A stretch of 64,000 nt of DNA from Cyprinodon diabolis (GCA_030533445.1 CM060064.1:40761287-40825286), one strand, 5' to 3'; numbered from the stretch's first letter, positions 47,238 through 59,540 are shown. Notes: generated by a model not told the origin, from the sequence alone. A program made the numbers and translations.

Positions 47238-48849
47238 CAGGTGCTGGTCATAAAATTAGAATATCATGAAAAAGTAGATTTATTTCAGTAATTCCATTTA
47301 AAAAGTGAAACTTGTATATTATATTCATACATTACATACAAACTCATATATTTCAGATGTTTATTTTGTTTAATTTTGATGATTACAAATGACAACAAAT
47401 GAAAATCTCAAATTCATCATATCAGAAAATTAGAATATTACTGAAGACCAATAAAAACAAAGGATTTATAGAAATGTTGGCCAACTGAAAAGTATGAACA
47501 TGAAAAGTATGAGCATGTACAGCACTCAGTATTTAGTTGGGCCTCCTTTGGCCTGTATTACTGCAGCAATGCGGCGTGGCATGGAGTCGATCAGTCTGTG
47601 GCACTGCTCAGGTGTTATGATAGCCCAGGTTGCTCTAATAGTGGCTTTTAGCTCTTCTGAATTTTTGGGTCTGGTGTATTGCATCTTCTTCTTCACAATA
47701 CCCCATAGATTTTCTATGGGGTTAAGGTCAGGAGAGTTTGCTGGCCAATTAAGAACAGGGATACCATGGTCCTTCAACCAGGTACTGGTAGCTTTGGCAC
47801 TGTGTGCAGGTGCCAAGTCCTGTTGGAAAATGAAATCTGCATCTCCAAAAAGTTGGTCAGCTGCAGGAAGCATGAAGTGCTCTAAAACTTCCTGGTATGT
47901 GGCTGCGTTGACCCTGGACCTCAGAAAACACAATGGACCAACACCAGCAGATGACATGGCACCCCAAACCATCACTGACTGTGGAAACTTTACACTGGAC
48001 TTCAAGCAACGTGGATGAAGTGCCTCTCTTCTTTTCCTCCAGACTCTGGGACCTTGATTTCCAAAGGAAATGCAAAATTTACTTTCATCAGAGAACATGA
48101 CTTTGGACCACTCACCAGCAGTCCAGTCCTGTTTCTCTTTAGCCCAGGCAAGACGCTTCTGACGCTGTCTGTGGTTCAAGAGTGGCTTGACACAAGGAAT
48201 GCGACAGCAGAAACCCATGTCTTTCATACGTCTGTGTGTGGTGGTTCTTGAAGCACTCACTCCAGCTGCAGTCCACTCTTTGTGAATCTCCCCCACATTT
48301 TTGAATGGGTTTTGTTTCACAATCCTCTCCAGGGTGCGGTTATCTCTCTTGCTTGTACACTTTTTTCGACCACATCTTTTCCTTCCCTTCGCCTCTCTAT
48401 TAATGTGCTTGGACACTGAGCTCTGTGAACAGCCAGCCTCTTTAGCGATGACCTTTTGTGTCTTGCCCTCCTTGTGCAAGGTGTCGATGGTCGTCTTTTG
48501 GACAACTGTCAAGTCAGCAGTCTTCCCCATGATTGTGTAGCCTATAGAACTAGACTGAAAGACCATTTAAAGGCTTTTGCAGGTGGTTTGAGTTAATTAG
48601 CTGATTAGAGTGTGGCACCAGGGGCCATCAATTTTGAACCTTTTCACAATATTCTAATTTTCTGATATGATGAATTTGAGATTTTCATTTGTTGTCATTT
48701 GTAATCATCAAAATTAAACAAAATAAACATCTGAAATATATGAGTTTGTATGTAATGTATGAATATAATATACAAGTTTCACTTTTTAAATGGAATTACT
48801 GAAATCAATCTACTTTTTCATGATATTCTAATTTTATGACCAGCACCTG
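47238..48849 (-). mobile_element. Intact Tc1-like transposon with long inverted repeats, copy 2
   Basis: 1612 bp between TA dinucleotides (47236-47237 and 48850-48851), with the same 202-bp inverted repeats and internal 13-mer direct repeats as copy 1. Differences from copy 1 that I found are at 47281, 47664 and 48680 (31685, 32068 and 33084 in copy 1). The 47281 change is private to this copy because its own right arm keeps the other base. Flanking sequence is unrelated to that of copy 1, so these are two insertions, not a segmental duplication. Confidence 0.96.
47526..48530 (-). CDS. Tc1-like DDE transposase, 334 aa (copy 2)
   Basis: Same protein as copy 1 except Lys for Asn in RPKNSEE. 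Helix-turn-helix, basic segment and DD34E motifs ([28 protein letters not shown]) are all kept, with no stop or frameshift. The start is chosen at MGKTADL. An upstream in-frame Met at 48566 would add 12 residues. It lies antisense to cspg5 in intron 3. A complete frame plus intact ends suggests this family is active or was very recently. Confidence 0.94.
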   Translation of the reverse strand: MGKTADLTVVQKTTIDTLHKEGKTQKVIAKEAGCSQSSVSKHINREAKGRKRCGRKKCTSKRDNRTLERIVKQNPFKNVGEIHKEWTAAGVSASRTTTHRRMKDMGFCCRIPCVKPLLNHRQRQKRLAWAKEKQDWTAGEWSKVMFSDESKFCISFGNQGPRVWRKRREALHPRCLKSSVKFPQSVMVWGAMSSAGVGPLCFLRSRVNAATYQEVLEHFMLPAADQLFGDADFIFQQDLAPAHSAKATSTWLKDHGIPVLNWPANSPDLNPIENLWGIVKKKMQYTRPKNSEELKATIRATWAIITPEQCHRLIDSMPRRIAAVIQAKGGPTKY

Positions 48850-51113
48850 TATATTTTATATATATGGTGATATGGTGCTCCTTCAGTATCCAGGTTCCAA
48901 GAACGTTTCTTTTTTTTTTGGCCTGGAAATATTACCAAGCAGCATTATTGGCATTTTCTATAGCAGAAAAATTTAGAAGTTTTTTTGTGTTGGGGCTGGA
49001 CATCGTCAGTGAGCTCTAAACCCTGCCAGCTTACCAACTGCCTTAACCAGTTAGTAAAGCAAATTTATTTATATTGCACATTTCAGTGGCAATACCATTT
49101 TAAGTACCGTGCATGAGGGACAAAAAGGAAAAGTATATTGCAGGGTGATTAAAGGCAACACAAATAATTCAAAAATAAAAAATAGTAATTAAGATATAAA
49201 GATTATATATAAAACGAAGATAAAATTATTTTTAATAAAAAGAAAAGAAAGTTGTATCAAAAATTGTATTTAGATAGCACAGTCATAACAACAAAGTGTT
49301 TCAGCATAAGAACATGCATACAAACAATTCATAATTTTTTATATAATCATTGCCAAATGTTAGTATTAATATCCGGGCAGGCCATTATGTGTAGAGCACA
49401 CGTTTAGTTCCCAACGGTATCAATCTAGCTAGTACCCACCTACAGAAGTTTGTTTTTAGCCAATCGGGATGCAAAATGAAATAGCAGGAGATGCCATGAG
49501 AAATAACAACTGATGCTTTTAGGTTCTTCTTTCTCTTTCAAAGAAGAAATCGTGGATTCTGGGAAACCGGTGTGATAGCAGCAGCTAATCGTACGTCCTG
49601 CGGCATTGCCATGTTTATTTTGGCTTAGCTGTGGGTCTTGCAGCTCTTGCTTTCCTCACATTACATGTCCTGATTTAAACAATAATACTGTAATGTCATT
49701 GGTGTGACCTGTTTTGGGTCGCTCCATAATGCCTCTTAACTTTAAGAAGTAAAACAGTAAAAGTTGTGGTTTTTAAACCACTGCTTTTTACCATTTCTTA
49801 CCCTGGAACACAGAGTAGTCCATAGATGTTAATGTTATGAACTAATATGTTTTATCATATTAGTAAATATCCTTTGCTTTTCTGATCAGTTTCCTTCAGC
49901 AGTCTTACACTTAAGGTGGCTCAGGTGCCTCATTCCAGTTTTGGATGATGGATTTGACAGAATGATCAAAGGTCTAAGTATTGTTTTGAAAACAGCCATG
50001 ACAATGAATGGTTGTGACTTGACAATATTGTAAAAGTTCAAAGTGTAGATTGTTACACATAAAAACAGGGTTCTTACTGTGCTTTAACTTCAAAACTTTG
50101 CAGAAAGCTAAAAACGCTAAATTCTATGCATTACACTTTGTGTTAAGTAAGTAAGTAAGAGACTGTCAGAAAGGTGGCAGGAGAAAAAGAGTAAAAAGTC
50201 CGACTGAAAGGCGGACTCAATACAAAAAGGAGTGGGTAGGGGTAGTGTTGCCCTCACTTCACCAGTACCAATGTTTTTATACTGATCTCCGTGGTAACAG
50301 AGCTGTTGAAGTGGATGAGCAGAAGCCCAGAGACTGAGCATCACAGATGCGAATGGGATCCAAAGGACCAAGACCTCATCACAATCTCCCACGCTGCATG
50401 GTTTATTTTTAGGACCGCAGGGAGGGATATCATGCTAGCTGTGGTGGAGATTAAACTCAGTAGCAAGGAGGAAAAGTGGTGCAGTGGAAGCATCCATAAT
50501 GCTGGCTTGCAGAAATAAAAAAGAAAAAAAGGAAAGCAAGGGTGATGTCATTGGGACTGTGGATCAAGCTGAAAGTAGGGCAGCCTGAAAAGAAGGAGGG
50601 GAAGGGAGGGGAGGGGAGCGGGAAACGGGCGGAGGAGGTGGAGTTGACCTACATACAGCTGTGCAACCTGAGGGGTGTGAGCGGTGGGGTGCTGCATGAA
50701 AGAGAAAACACTGCCTCATCAAGTGGTGGGGTTTAAGAAATTGAGATGAGGAGTGAGAAGGAGGCAAGGGAAGAGGAAGAAATGGAGGACTGCAGATTAG
50801 GAAATCAGAAAAGAGGGCGAGATGAAGATTCGGGTGTGACTGAGAGATTTGCATGAAGAAAGGAAACCATGTGTGAAAGATAAAGAAGAGAGACTGGCTA
50901 TGGGGAGAAAAACTCAGCATGAAACACTCAGAGGAGTGTGTTTGGTGCCAGAAAGCCTCATGAATACTTGAAACTCCAACCTGCTCCATCCTTTAAACAT
51001 AGCTTAAAGATTTTTTACAAGGCTCCGGTCAGTGCCTTGGAAAGCAGATACAGAGAAGTCATAAGCCTTAGAAAACTCTCTCTATTCCACACAGAAAAGC
51101 TTATATCTAAGAA

Positions 51114-51413
51114 TATCCCAATCTGATATGGGTATCAGATATTGTTCCGATTTCAGGTAAAAAACGAATATCGGCTTACAACTAAAATCTCTGATCGGTC
51201 ATTTATTCTCATACCCATTGTTGTTGACTATTGTTGTTTGTTTGAGTATTATCACTTCAACAAACCTTATCTAAAATTCCACAAAATAAGTATTAAAAGT
51301 ATGTATGATTTGTGCTGATATTGTATTGAGTCACCATTGGTATCGGTCAGCTCTCAAAGATGCAATATCAGTATCGTATCGGAAATGAAAAACTTGTACC
51401 GGGACATCCCAAC
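51114..51413. repeat. MITE-like repeat with GGGATGTCCCGGTAC-type end
   Basis: The right end, read inverted, begins GTTGGGATGTCCCGGTACAAG, and the interior has TCTCATACCCATTGTTGTTG, both shared with 27395-27990. The left end near ATCCCAATCTGATATGGG is less clear and no target duplication was confirmed. Confidence 0.5.
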
Positions 51414-53236
51414 TGATAGCGCTCATCATTCATAAATCAGACTAAAACAGCCGTGCTGAGGTGAAAGGGCATCAGAAAGTTCAGGAGCAACACAGAAACC
51501 AACGAGAGTCCATCTTCCATAGCATGGAAGATACTGGAACACCAGCATCAGTGGCCACAGGGAAAACATTTACCTTCGCGAATTTGGAGCTGCTTAAATG
51601 GACTAAGTCTATGACTTTGGAAGTAGTGTTTATGGTCATTTGAGGTACAAAATATGGTGGAGTTACTCATGATGGTGGTGACAAACTACTGTAGGACTGT
51701 TTTTGTGCCAGAAATAATTTGTATTTCTCAAAGCAGATTAATAAAGAGAATAATAGAAGGAGAATAATAACAGAATAATAAAGAAGGAGGTTTAACCTTA
51801 AGTCTTCCAACTTTTCCAAAAATCAGTATGGTTGAAACACCGATGCAAATGGCTTTTCTGACCCAAGAATAATACAATTAACCTAAAACATTAATATAAA
51901 AGTCAAAGAGATTAAAAGGTCCCCTATTAAACAACTCTGAGACAGATGATATTAATAAGTAATGCTGTAGCTAACAATCCTGTAGCAGCCTTTAACATTT
52001 TCATTGTAAGTGTTATCCTGTATGGCTCAAAAACTGTCTCAAAATTATAAAATTTGCATTAGATACAAACTATATCTTCTAACAAAATAAACTCAAAACA
52101 GCTTAAATTATACATTGTGTAAATCGAATTACACTCTGCATGAAGATCTCAAAAAGCTGTGAATGCGGATGGTCTTTACATTTTTTAGACGTTTTTTTTA
52201 GTGGGCTTGTCATAGCTTGTCGTAGTCGGATCATGAACGGAGACTGGGGAAAGAAAATGTTAATGTGTGCATTTTTGGTAGGCCATTAAATTATATTTGC
52301 CCTAAATTCAAATTCTGCTTGCAAATAGCATGTATGACCTGTTGATGGTATTTTGTGACCAAGATAGATCTTGGTGATCAAGAAGCTAAAGTTCAAAGAG
52401 AAAACTGTAGACATTGGAATAAAAGTAAAGAGGAAAAAAAGTCAGAAGAATGTGGGTTAACTGCAATCATTGTTCAAAGATGTCATATATGGCTTCACAA
52501 GTACAGCTCTAGGTGAGAACGTTTAGTAGGAACACAGTCAGGATACCTGTAGTGGCAGCATATAGTGTGTCTATGATTTGATGTTCCCTCACATATCCCA
52601 ACAAATGTAGCAAGAACTAATAGAATTAAAAGGAGATTCTTGGCACATTTTACATACAGGATGATTAGCTGATATATGTTCAACAGGGGCCAAGCGGGAG
52701 ACCAAAGCTGAACGAGGTGATAGGAAAACTTCATCTTTATCTCTTCCTCTCCATTATAACTGCTTTATCTTTGACAGCCCAGGGTTTCTCACAGCAAATT
52801 GGCTAAACCCCATGGATGGTGTCTCCAGGATAGCCCAAGGGCAGCCCACTTTGTTTTAGTAAAAAAAAGAATTCAAAGTAGACAGGATATTTTAATATAT
52901 GAGTAATAATTTACATGTTATTTTAAAATATCATTGACAATAATTAACTTCCAACTATGAATTCTAAAAAAGGCAGACTCTTAAAGCACTGTTTTAAGTA
53001 AAAAAACTATGCAAATAAATATAAATTGTCTACAATAAAAGTGCAGCCAGTAAATCTTAAATAGAGCATTTAAAATCAAGATATATATCATCATAACTGC
53101 AACTAGGAACCAACAAACTGATCACTTAAGGACCAAGGCATTTAAAACTGACCAATTATTATCTCATGCTCCACATGCACCAAAAGGTTTAAGTTATTGA
53201 TAAATTTAGACTTTAAATATATTTCATTTTCATCAG

Positions 53237-53240
<4 letters not shown>

Positions 53241-53308
<68 letters not shown>
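53241..53308. repeat. (AT)n microsatellite
   Basis: About 68 bp of AT alternation followed by a short GTGT. Confidence 0.96.
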
Positions 53309-53314
<6 letters not shown>

Positions 53315-53906
53315 TATTTACTCGTCACTTTAGCTGCCATCTCAATTCAAGTGCCATATTGGAGAGAACCAATACTTGCGTTCAGCACAACTTGCCTATA
53401 TCATGACGAACAAGGCATTTTAACAACGACCATGTAAAGGGTCCTTGGGTTGTCTACTGGCTATGGTTGCAACAAACCCAACAAAACATACTAACTTTGT
53501 TTGACCATTTCTGTGTTACATATTATGCAAAGACGTTAGTGGAGAGTGGCAAAGAGAGGCAGTGATTTTTTGCATTGCGTGTAACCAACTAGTGCATATG
53601 TGTCTATGTACTGACCATAGGGGCTCACCATTGTGCTTTCAAACTTATCACTGTCACTAGTTCATATCTCTCCCTTAGAATATATAATAAACAAGCTAAG
53701 CCTGGTGGGGGGTGGCAGTAAAGCCCGAGATGCTTATAGTACAGCAGGGAATTTCTTCAGTCTTGACAGTCCCTTCTTTAAATCTAACCTGCAATATCTG
53801 CATGCAGATCAGAGAAGTGGGAAGACCGCATCATCTTTAACTCTACATGAGATTAGGGAATGAAAATGATGAAAAGCAGAGTCACAACTTGACATCAGAA
53901 AGAAGA

Positions 53907-53931
53907 GGGGGGGGGGGGGGGGGGGGGGGGG
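53907..53931. repeat. Homopolymer run of 25 G
   Basis: Uninterrupted G run on the coding strand in intron 3. The intron RNA could form a G-quadruplex. The exact length is prone to sequencing error. Confidence 0.9.
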
Positions 53932-55342
53932 TGATGTTTTGACAGAGAGAAGAGAAAAATATACAAAACTGGTGTTGCTCTCAACATAGTTAGCGTTTGA
54001 TTTGGTCTCTGCGACAAACTTCTCTTTGCTTTGAAAAATCTGTGATGAAGAGGAAGGAGCAGCAATCTGAAAGAGTTCAAACAGGTTTTCCTGAATGTGT
54101 TTCCTCCGAGGTGTGATTAAAAGTAGTTTGGTAACATTTAGAAAAAAATATGCTGTTAGACTGTAGCGTAGATCTTAGAAGCACAGGAGCTGAAGCAGTT
54201 CATTACAGAAAGCTAATGAAGAAAAATCAAATAAATATATTCAGAGGTCTAAGATCAGTTCACACAAGCAGATAGTCCTGGTAAAATCAAGACATTCCAT
54301 TTTCTAAATTGATTCAAGTGCTGGTAAGCACAAAATATTACATTTGTTTTACCCACTGAGAATTCATATAAATAATACAATACGTTTTCTACTAATCCCG
54401 TAAAAATTAGAATTAGCCATTATTTAGTGAGATGCTTCTTTTAGCTATCTGTGGTTCCCTGACATTGGTCTGGGTGAAAGTTTGCTCCATTTCTCACTTC
54501 TAACTAAGTTTTTTTCATGCACTGAATAATTTAAATCACATTTTAATCAGATTGAGATCTGGACTTGATTTGTATTCTCATTTTCCTCGAAGACTGTTTT
54601 GGGGTTAAAGCCAAAGAGGCCCACTGTTCCATTCTTTAAATTATTTACCTGTACTTTACTAAAGACATGTGGACTGATCTGTCTGCTAAGAGCTGCCTAG
54701 AAGCTTCTGACCGAAAGAAACAAACGATCTCTAAGTAAACAGGTGGTCATTATAATGTGTATAAAGAAAATGTAAAGATAAATTAAGCATAAAATCATAA
54801 AGATATTTTTTGTTATTTTCTCAGACTTGTTTTGAATTCAAAAAAGACATGTATGCTTTATGAATTTAGAACCAGGAAACATGCTGTTGTCATTGTGTTG
54901 CATCATAGGTTAATGTTTATTTTTCTTTTGTCTTACTGTTTTTCATGTTAAGCTGCTTTACTAATGCTGCTTTGGTGCTTTTTCTATGATTTTAATGCTG
55001 TTTTCTCCTTCCTTTTCCAAAAATGTTATATTTTCTCTGTCCATCTGTTGCCCTCATGCAACCCACTACATTAATTTTTTTTTTCTGTCTGAGTCTTATT
55101 TTGCTATTTCATCCTTATATCTTACTTCCACATAATCTTTCTTGATTAACAACCTCCTATGTCCTTGCTTTAATGTTATTATCCTCATTCTTTGTCTCTT
55201 TTTCAAATTTGTTGTTTTTCTGCAAAATATCCTATTCTTTCCTTTGTGTTTGTTTTTTCCATCACTTTTCTGTCTCAAATCTCTTACATTTTCTTTTTTT
55301 GGTTTCTCCCTCTGTTCGACCCCTTCCACCCTACCGGCGCCC

Positions 55343-55347
55343 AGCAG
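55343..55347 (+). promoter_or_regulatory. Tandem NAGNAG splice acceptor
   Basis: CCCAGCAG offers two acceptors three bases apart (AG at 55343-55344 and 55346-55347). Both keep frame and yield KRSSKY or KRSKY. The distal choice matches mammalian length. Confidence 0.7.
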
Positions 55348-55501
55348 TAAGTACCGGCCTTCATCGGAGCAGCACAATGATAATTTCTCACTGTCCACCA
55401 TCGCTGAGGGCTCCCACCCAAATGTAAGGAAACTGTGCGAAACCCCTCCTAACGTCCCTCATGCCCGTGCATTGGCTTACTATGATAACATTATCTGTCA
55501 G
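55348..55501 (+). CDS. cspg5: cspg5 exon 4: conserved cytoplasmic segment with optional 26-residue insert
   Basis: Acceptor AG at 55346-55347, donor CAG|GTAACG at 55501. It enters in phase 2 and leaves in phase 0. It encodes SKYRPSSEQHND then NFSLSTIAEGSHPN, corresponding to mammalian NKFRTPSELHNDNFSLSTIAEGSHPN, then VRKLCETPPNVPHARALAY to NIICQ, which matches the optional insert of the longer mammalian cytoplasmic isoform. The second AG of a tandem CAGCAG gives the same length as the mammalian protein (LRKRSKYR against LRRTNKFR). Using the first AG (start 55345) would add one Ser. Confidence 0.93.
55424..55429 (+). promoter_or_regulatory. Alternative 5' splice site inside exon 4
   Basis: AAT|GTAAGG, a good donor in phase 0, directly after the SHPN codons. 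Its use removes 78 bases (26 residues, VRKLC to IICQ) without changing frame and gives the short cytoplasmic form known in mammals, where SHPN is followed directly by the next exon. Confidence 0.82.
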
Positions 55502-58367
55502 GTAACGTGGTTCTCGCCTCTATCTCTCTCACCCCTTTTCTGCATCTCCCTTCCAACCTAAATCCTGCTTGGGCCTTCAACTCCCCCTCAAAATGCATGG
55601 GCATGAGTATTCTCAGATACTCTGAGGTGTTATAAGCTCTGAGGAGGGAGGATTGGCGGGGTCCAAGGTCTGGCTGCCGATAATCATCTCTTATTATTTA
55701 ATAAAAAATTCTGTCTGGAGAAGAAAGGTATAGAGATGTACCGATTAGAGATTGGTTTCCAATCTTATGTTTTTGTGTAGCCCCTACCTCTCAGTATTAA
55801 GTCAGTTCAGATCATCTATATTGTTAAACAGAATTTGAAATATATTTATCCAACCTTTCCACCACAGTCATATATTAATTGTTCATATTAGTGGGACAAT
55901 AGTGTAGACCTGAAATGCAGTTTCATGGATTATCCATTCCTATAGATTGGTTGAATGACAGATGGCTCTGTTTTAAACAAAATGGCCAAACCTGTAAAAG
56001 TAGAAAAGGTAAAACAATGTAAATAACATCACACAACAAAGTTTTTCTTTCTGTTTTAAAAACATGAGAATGTTTTTTTTACCTATATCAATTGACAATG
56101 ATAAATATCTGAATATGTTTACTTTTGGGCTGCAGTCTAGCCAATTGATAAACTATTAGTTGTAAATGAAAATATGTTAAAAATTCTTCACACAACCAGA
56201 AATCTGGTGTTAAAGCGAGGAAAGAGAAATGATAAGATCAAAATCATTAATACTCTTTTTTTCACAAAGACAAACATGAAAAAATTTCATAAAAGTTAAA
56301 CTTTTTAGCATGATTGATAGATTTATTTTAATGTTTTTATTTCTCATTGGACTAAAATAAATGTGAACATGCAAACATTTTCTTAAGCTGCAAGTTTCAA
56401 ATCTACCACAGTGCCACAGATTAGAGGTTCAGTTCCCCTGAAACCACATAGTCTACAGACTCCAAGATTTTCCTGGTATAATCTGATAATTCTAGGACAT
56501 TTGAAAAACATCCTTATGAACCCTGCCTGTTCTCTGTCCTTCTAACATGCTTTTTCTCTTATCACCTCTTTGCATCTGTATTTTATGTCATGGCATGTCT
56601 GCTCTGTCGCTAATATGTGCCACCTGGCGGCCATGTTTGCTACCTTGGCTAATTTTGTTTGCTTTATCGACATGTCTTCTTGACTTGTTTATCCTGAAGG
56701 TTAATATGGGAAAGAGGGAGGGATGGCTAAGGCCAAAAAAAGTAATGGATTATGGGTTTACAAGATAGATAAGGGATATCACAACAGGTAAGTTAAAATT
56801 GTTGGGTATTTTAGAAAAACAGCGTTGGTTATCAGGATAAACATCTGGGATGCAATGCCTTGGTTCTGCCTGAAGGGGGCAGCAGAGCTGTCAGGTGTAT
56901 CACTAACAGAAGCATGGGTAGCTAGTTGCGCTAACCCCAAAGTTGTAGCAGCATGGGTTGCTCTTCCGCTACAACAGAGATTGCATTCTTTTGTTAATTA
57001 TTTTCAGGATGTGGTACCACCCTCTCACAGCTCTTCGGTAGTTTGTTCCCCCATTTTGCTCCAGTGCGTAGGCTTAAAACTTGTTTCCTTTGCTAGCTTT
57101 TCCATGTAGTTTATCAACATGCGAGCAGTTCCCAGACATTCATCCTAAATATAGGCACTAACAATTTCTCCTTGTATAACATTAAACGCTAGCGCTCAAG
57201 ATCAAGAAAATTCTGTATTTTTTTTCTAACAACACCTCTGTCACTGATCGAATAGTACTTGTGGAATATAAATCAATTGACTGAACTCCTAATGGTACCA
57301 TGGGGAATATTTTTTAATGTACAGAAGAAGTATTTTACCCATTGCTCATTATTATTGCTAATTTTCTAGTAAGCCCTTACGATATGTTGGATGCCAACAT
57401 TGTGTCTTTATATTTGTATAAGGGAGGATATACAATGACTATGAAATTACAGTTAAAAAGATTATCTGAATAGTAACAGTAAGCAACAAATATGGTTCTT
57501 ATAGTTTACTTTCAAGTCAGGGTTCCCATGTTAACTGACATGAAAGCAGTCAATCCAACTATCACTTAATCTAGAAAACATTTTATTTGCACAACTGATA
57601 TAAGGTGAAAAACCTCCAAAGACTGCTACGTTCATGAAAAATGACTTAGTACTATTTATATTTATAGATTCCCCGTTTTCTACATATAACCCAATTGGAA
57701 TATTGGGGATTTGGAGCACATTTTTTTAGTAACATTCAAATATCGGATCATAGTCTTAAACAAATTTGACAAGCTGGAACCTGTATAAAGCTTTAAAAAG
57801 TAAAGGTACATTTGAAAACAGTATTAAATTCAGACTGAATTCTTTCCCTGCTTTAAATAAATTTAAATAGGTTCTGCCATAACTGCTATGATCTTGAGTT
57901 AAACATCAAATGAAATATTCCCAACTACTTTTCGACTCAGTTTTAATATGCAAATGGCACAAAACACAAAATTTCATAAATAAACCATAAATTTTAACAA
58001 TAAAAAACTAACAACTCCAAACCTGTGCTCTGTTGGTCCATACTAACAGCCGAGCAGCACCAGAGAGTCTGTGCTGGAAAAGATCTGAATCCAGCTGGGA
58101 ATATCAGCTGACATCGAACAGGAAGTCGAGTTCCTCCTACTCTTGGTCTCTGTCTCCAATGCTCAGCCTCTCTGTCTATTTTATCTGTCTCTTCCTGTTT
58201 CCCTCTTATAACTGTCTCCGATCCATTAGTTCTCTAACTCTTCCTCCTTCTTTCTGTCCACTTAAAACTCTGTCTTTCTCTGTTCTCCCCCTACCTGTCT
58301 TTCTTCTGGGGATGGCTTATATGGTTGTTTTTGAATATAACCCTTTGCCCCGTCCCCCTCCCCTCAG
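55502..58367 (+). other. cspg5 intron 4, about 2.9 kb
   Basis: Begins GTAACG and ends CCCCTCAG after a pyrimidine-rich stretch (about 58130-58366). No feature is supported inside apart from AT-rich sequence. Frames at 56547-56768 and 56825-57109 have no recognised domain. Confidence 0.85.
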
Positions 58368-58424
58368 AAAACCATGAGCAGATACACCTGGGAGTGTAAG
58401 ACCAAAGAGGAGTCCGACTGCGAG
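58368..58424 (+). CDS. cspg5: cspg5 exon 5: cytoplasmic tail segment
   Basis: 57 bp, phase 0 on both sides, between CCCCTCAG and GAG|GTAAGA. It encodes KTMSRYTWECKTKEESDCE. The KTKEESD part resembles CLKEEESF in the mammalian tail, but the rest is not clearly alignable, so identity rests on position, matching phase and strong splice sites. The exon ends in a good donor, so at least one more exon with the C-terminus follows, probably beyond the window. Confidence 0.75.
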
Positions 58425-59229
58425 GTAAGACCAAATTTAAGACATGTCAGACAGCCCCGACCCCCTGTCTCCCTTCCAAACTGCTCTCTCATTGTTATTG
58501 TGGCCCTGTCAGTCACCCCTCTCAACTGTCAGTGGGTTAGTCTAAGCCTTAGTTTGTCTAGACAAATAAAAACAAATATTAAACAAAGAAAATACAGCTT
58601 AAAATAGTTGATAGACTTGTTTCAGATTTACATTTTGATGTTAAAACAGATTTTTAAATGCACTGTATAAAACGACACAATATTGTACCGTAATGTTTTT
58701 TTTTTTAGTTTGACATTAAATCAGATTAATTTGTCCTGTTTTATTCCACTTAAAAAAGCAAACATTTTTGGACAATTTCAGAAATTGACATATGATTATT
58801 GTGCATTTTAAAAAAAAATGCTAAAACCATGGCTTTTTTCTCTTCAAAACATTTGAGTTAAATGTAGGGTCAGCTTTGGATGCAGTACCTCAAACAAGCT
58901 GGTGTGACATCATTAGAAAATCCAGAGAAATCAGGAATAGATTTGTGAACCTCCAAAAGTTGGGTTTATCCTTGGGTACAACTTTCAGATTCATGAAGGT
59001 GCTGAATTAATCTGTTTAAATCTTTTAATCAAGAAACAAGCAATGCCAACCCTCCACTATTTAGGAAGGAGATTTTATTGTGTCATAGAGCAGGTCTATG
59101 ATAAGTTCTTTCAGAAGACATGGGCCAAAATGATTGAGTCAAGTACTTTAAAAATAAAACTCAAAGGAATTTGAAAATACTTTTTTTTATTCCTGCAGGT
59201 AAATCAAATTTAGTAACTCTTATATGGAT

Positions 59230-59540
59230 TTATTGAACGAGTTGCTGTAACTGTTAATGGCTGTAGGCAGGAAGGATCTGCTTTAGCAGCCTGTCTTATA
59301 GCGAATCATGAGAAGCCTCTTATTGAATACTGTCTGTGGTTGTTCTGTAGGATTGCTTGTAATTTACTTTATTTTATGAAAAAATGTATCAATATTTCAA
59401 AAAGTTCCTGAATAGTTTCCAGATCAGAGTTGGTCTTCTTTATTACCTTGTTAAGCTTGTTTAGGTCAGTTGTTTTGACTAGCAGAGGGGATCACTTTCT
59501 CCCCAAAAGACTTTGAGATGATATGCCGCGTCCTGCAGTT
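59230..59540 (+). repeat. Worn dispersed repeat
   Basis: Contains TGTAGGCAGGAAGGATCTGC, AGAAGCCTCTTATTGAA and GGGGATCACTTTCTCCCC, text I recognise from repeated intronic sequence in many fish. The family is not known to me. Confidence 0.4.

Larger units (their letters stand above)
43371..55347 (+). other. cspg5 intron 3, about 12.0 kb
   Basis: Begins GTGAGA and ends in a tandem acceptor CAGCAG. It holds a retroposon tail, a hAT element, Tc1 copy 2, a MITE-like repeat, an (AT)n tract and a 25-base G run, annotated separately. In 43380-44520, 44640-45620, 46850-47230, 48860-51100 and 51420-53230 I see only AT-rich or, around 50500-50930, purine-rich sequence. Purine-rich 50520-50930 opens long antisense frames that are compositional. 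Confidence 0.85.

Noticed and set aside
50520..50990. Long frames in purine-rich DNA of intron 3
   Set aside because: Open because of composition (GGAG/GAAG-rich); residues are low complexity and no splice sites fit.
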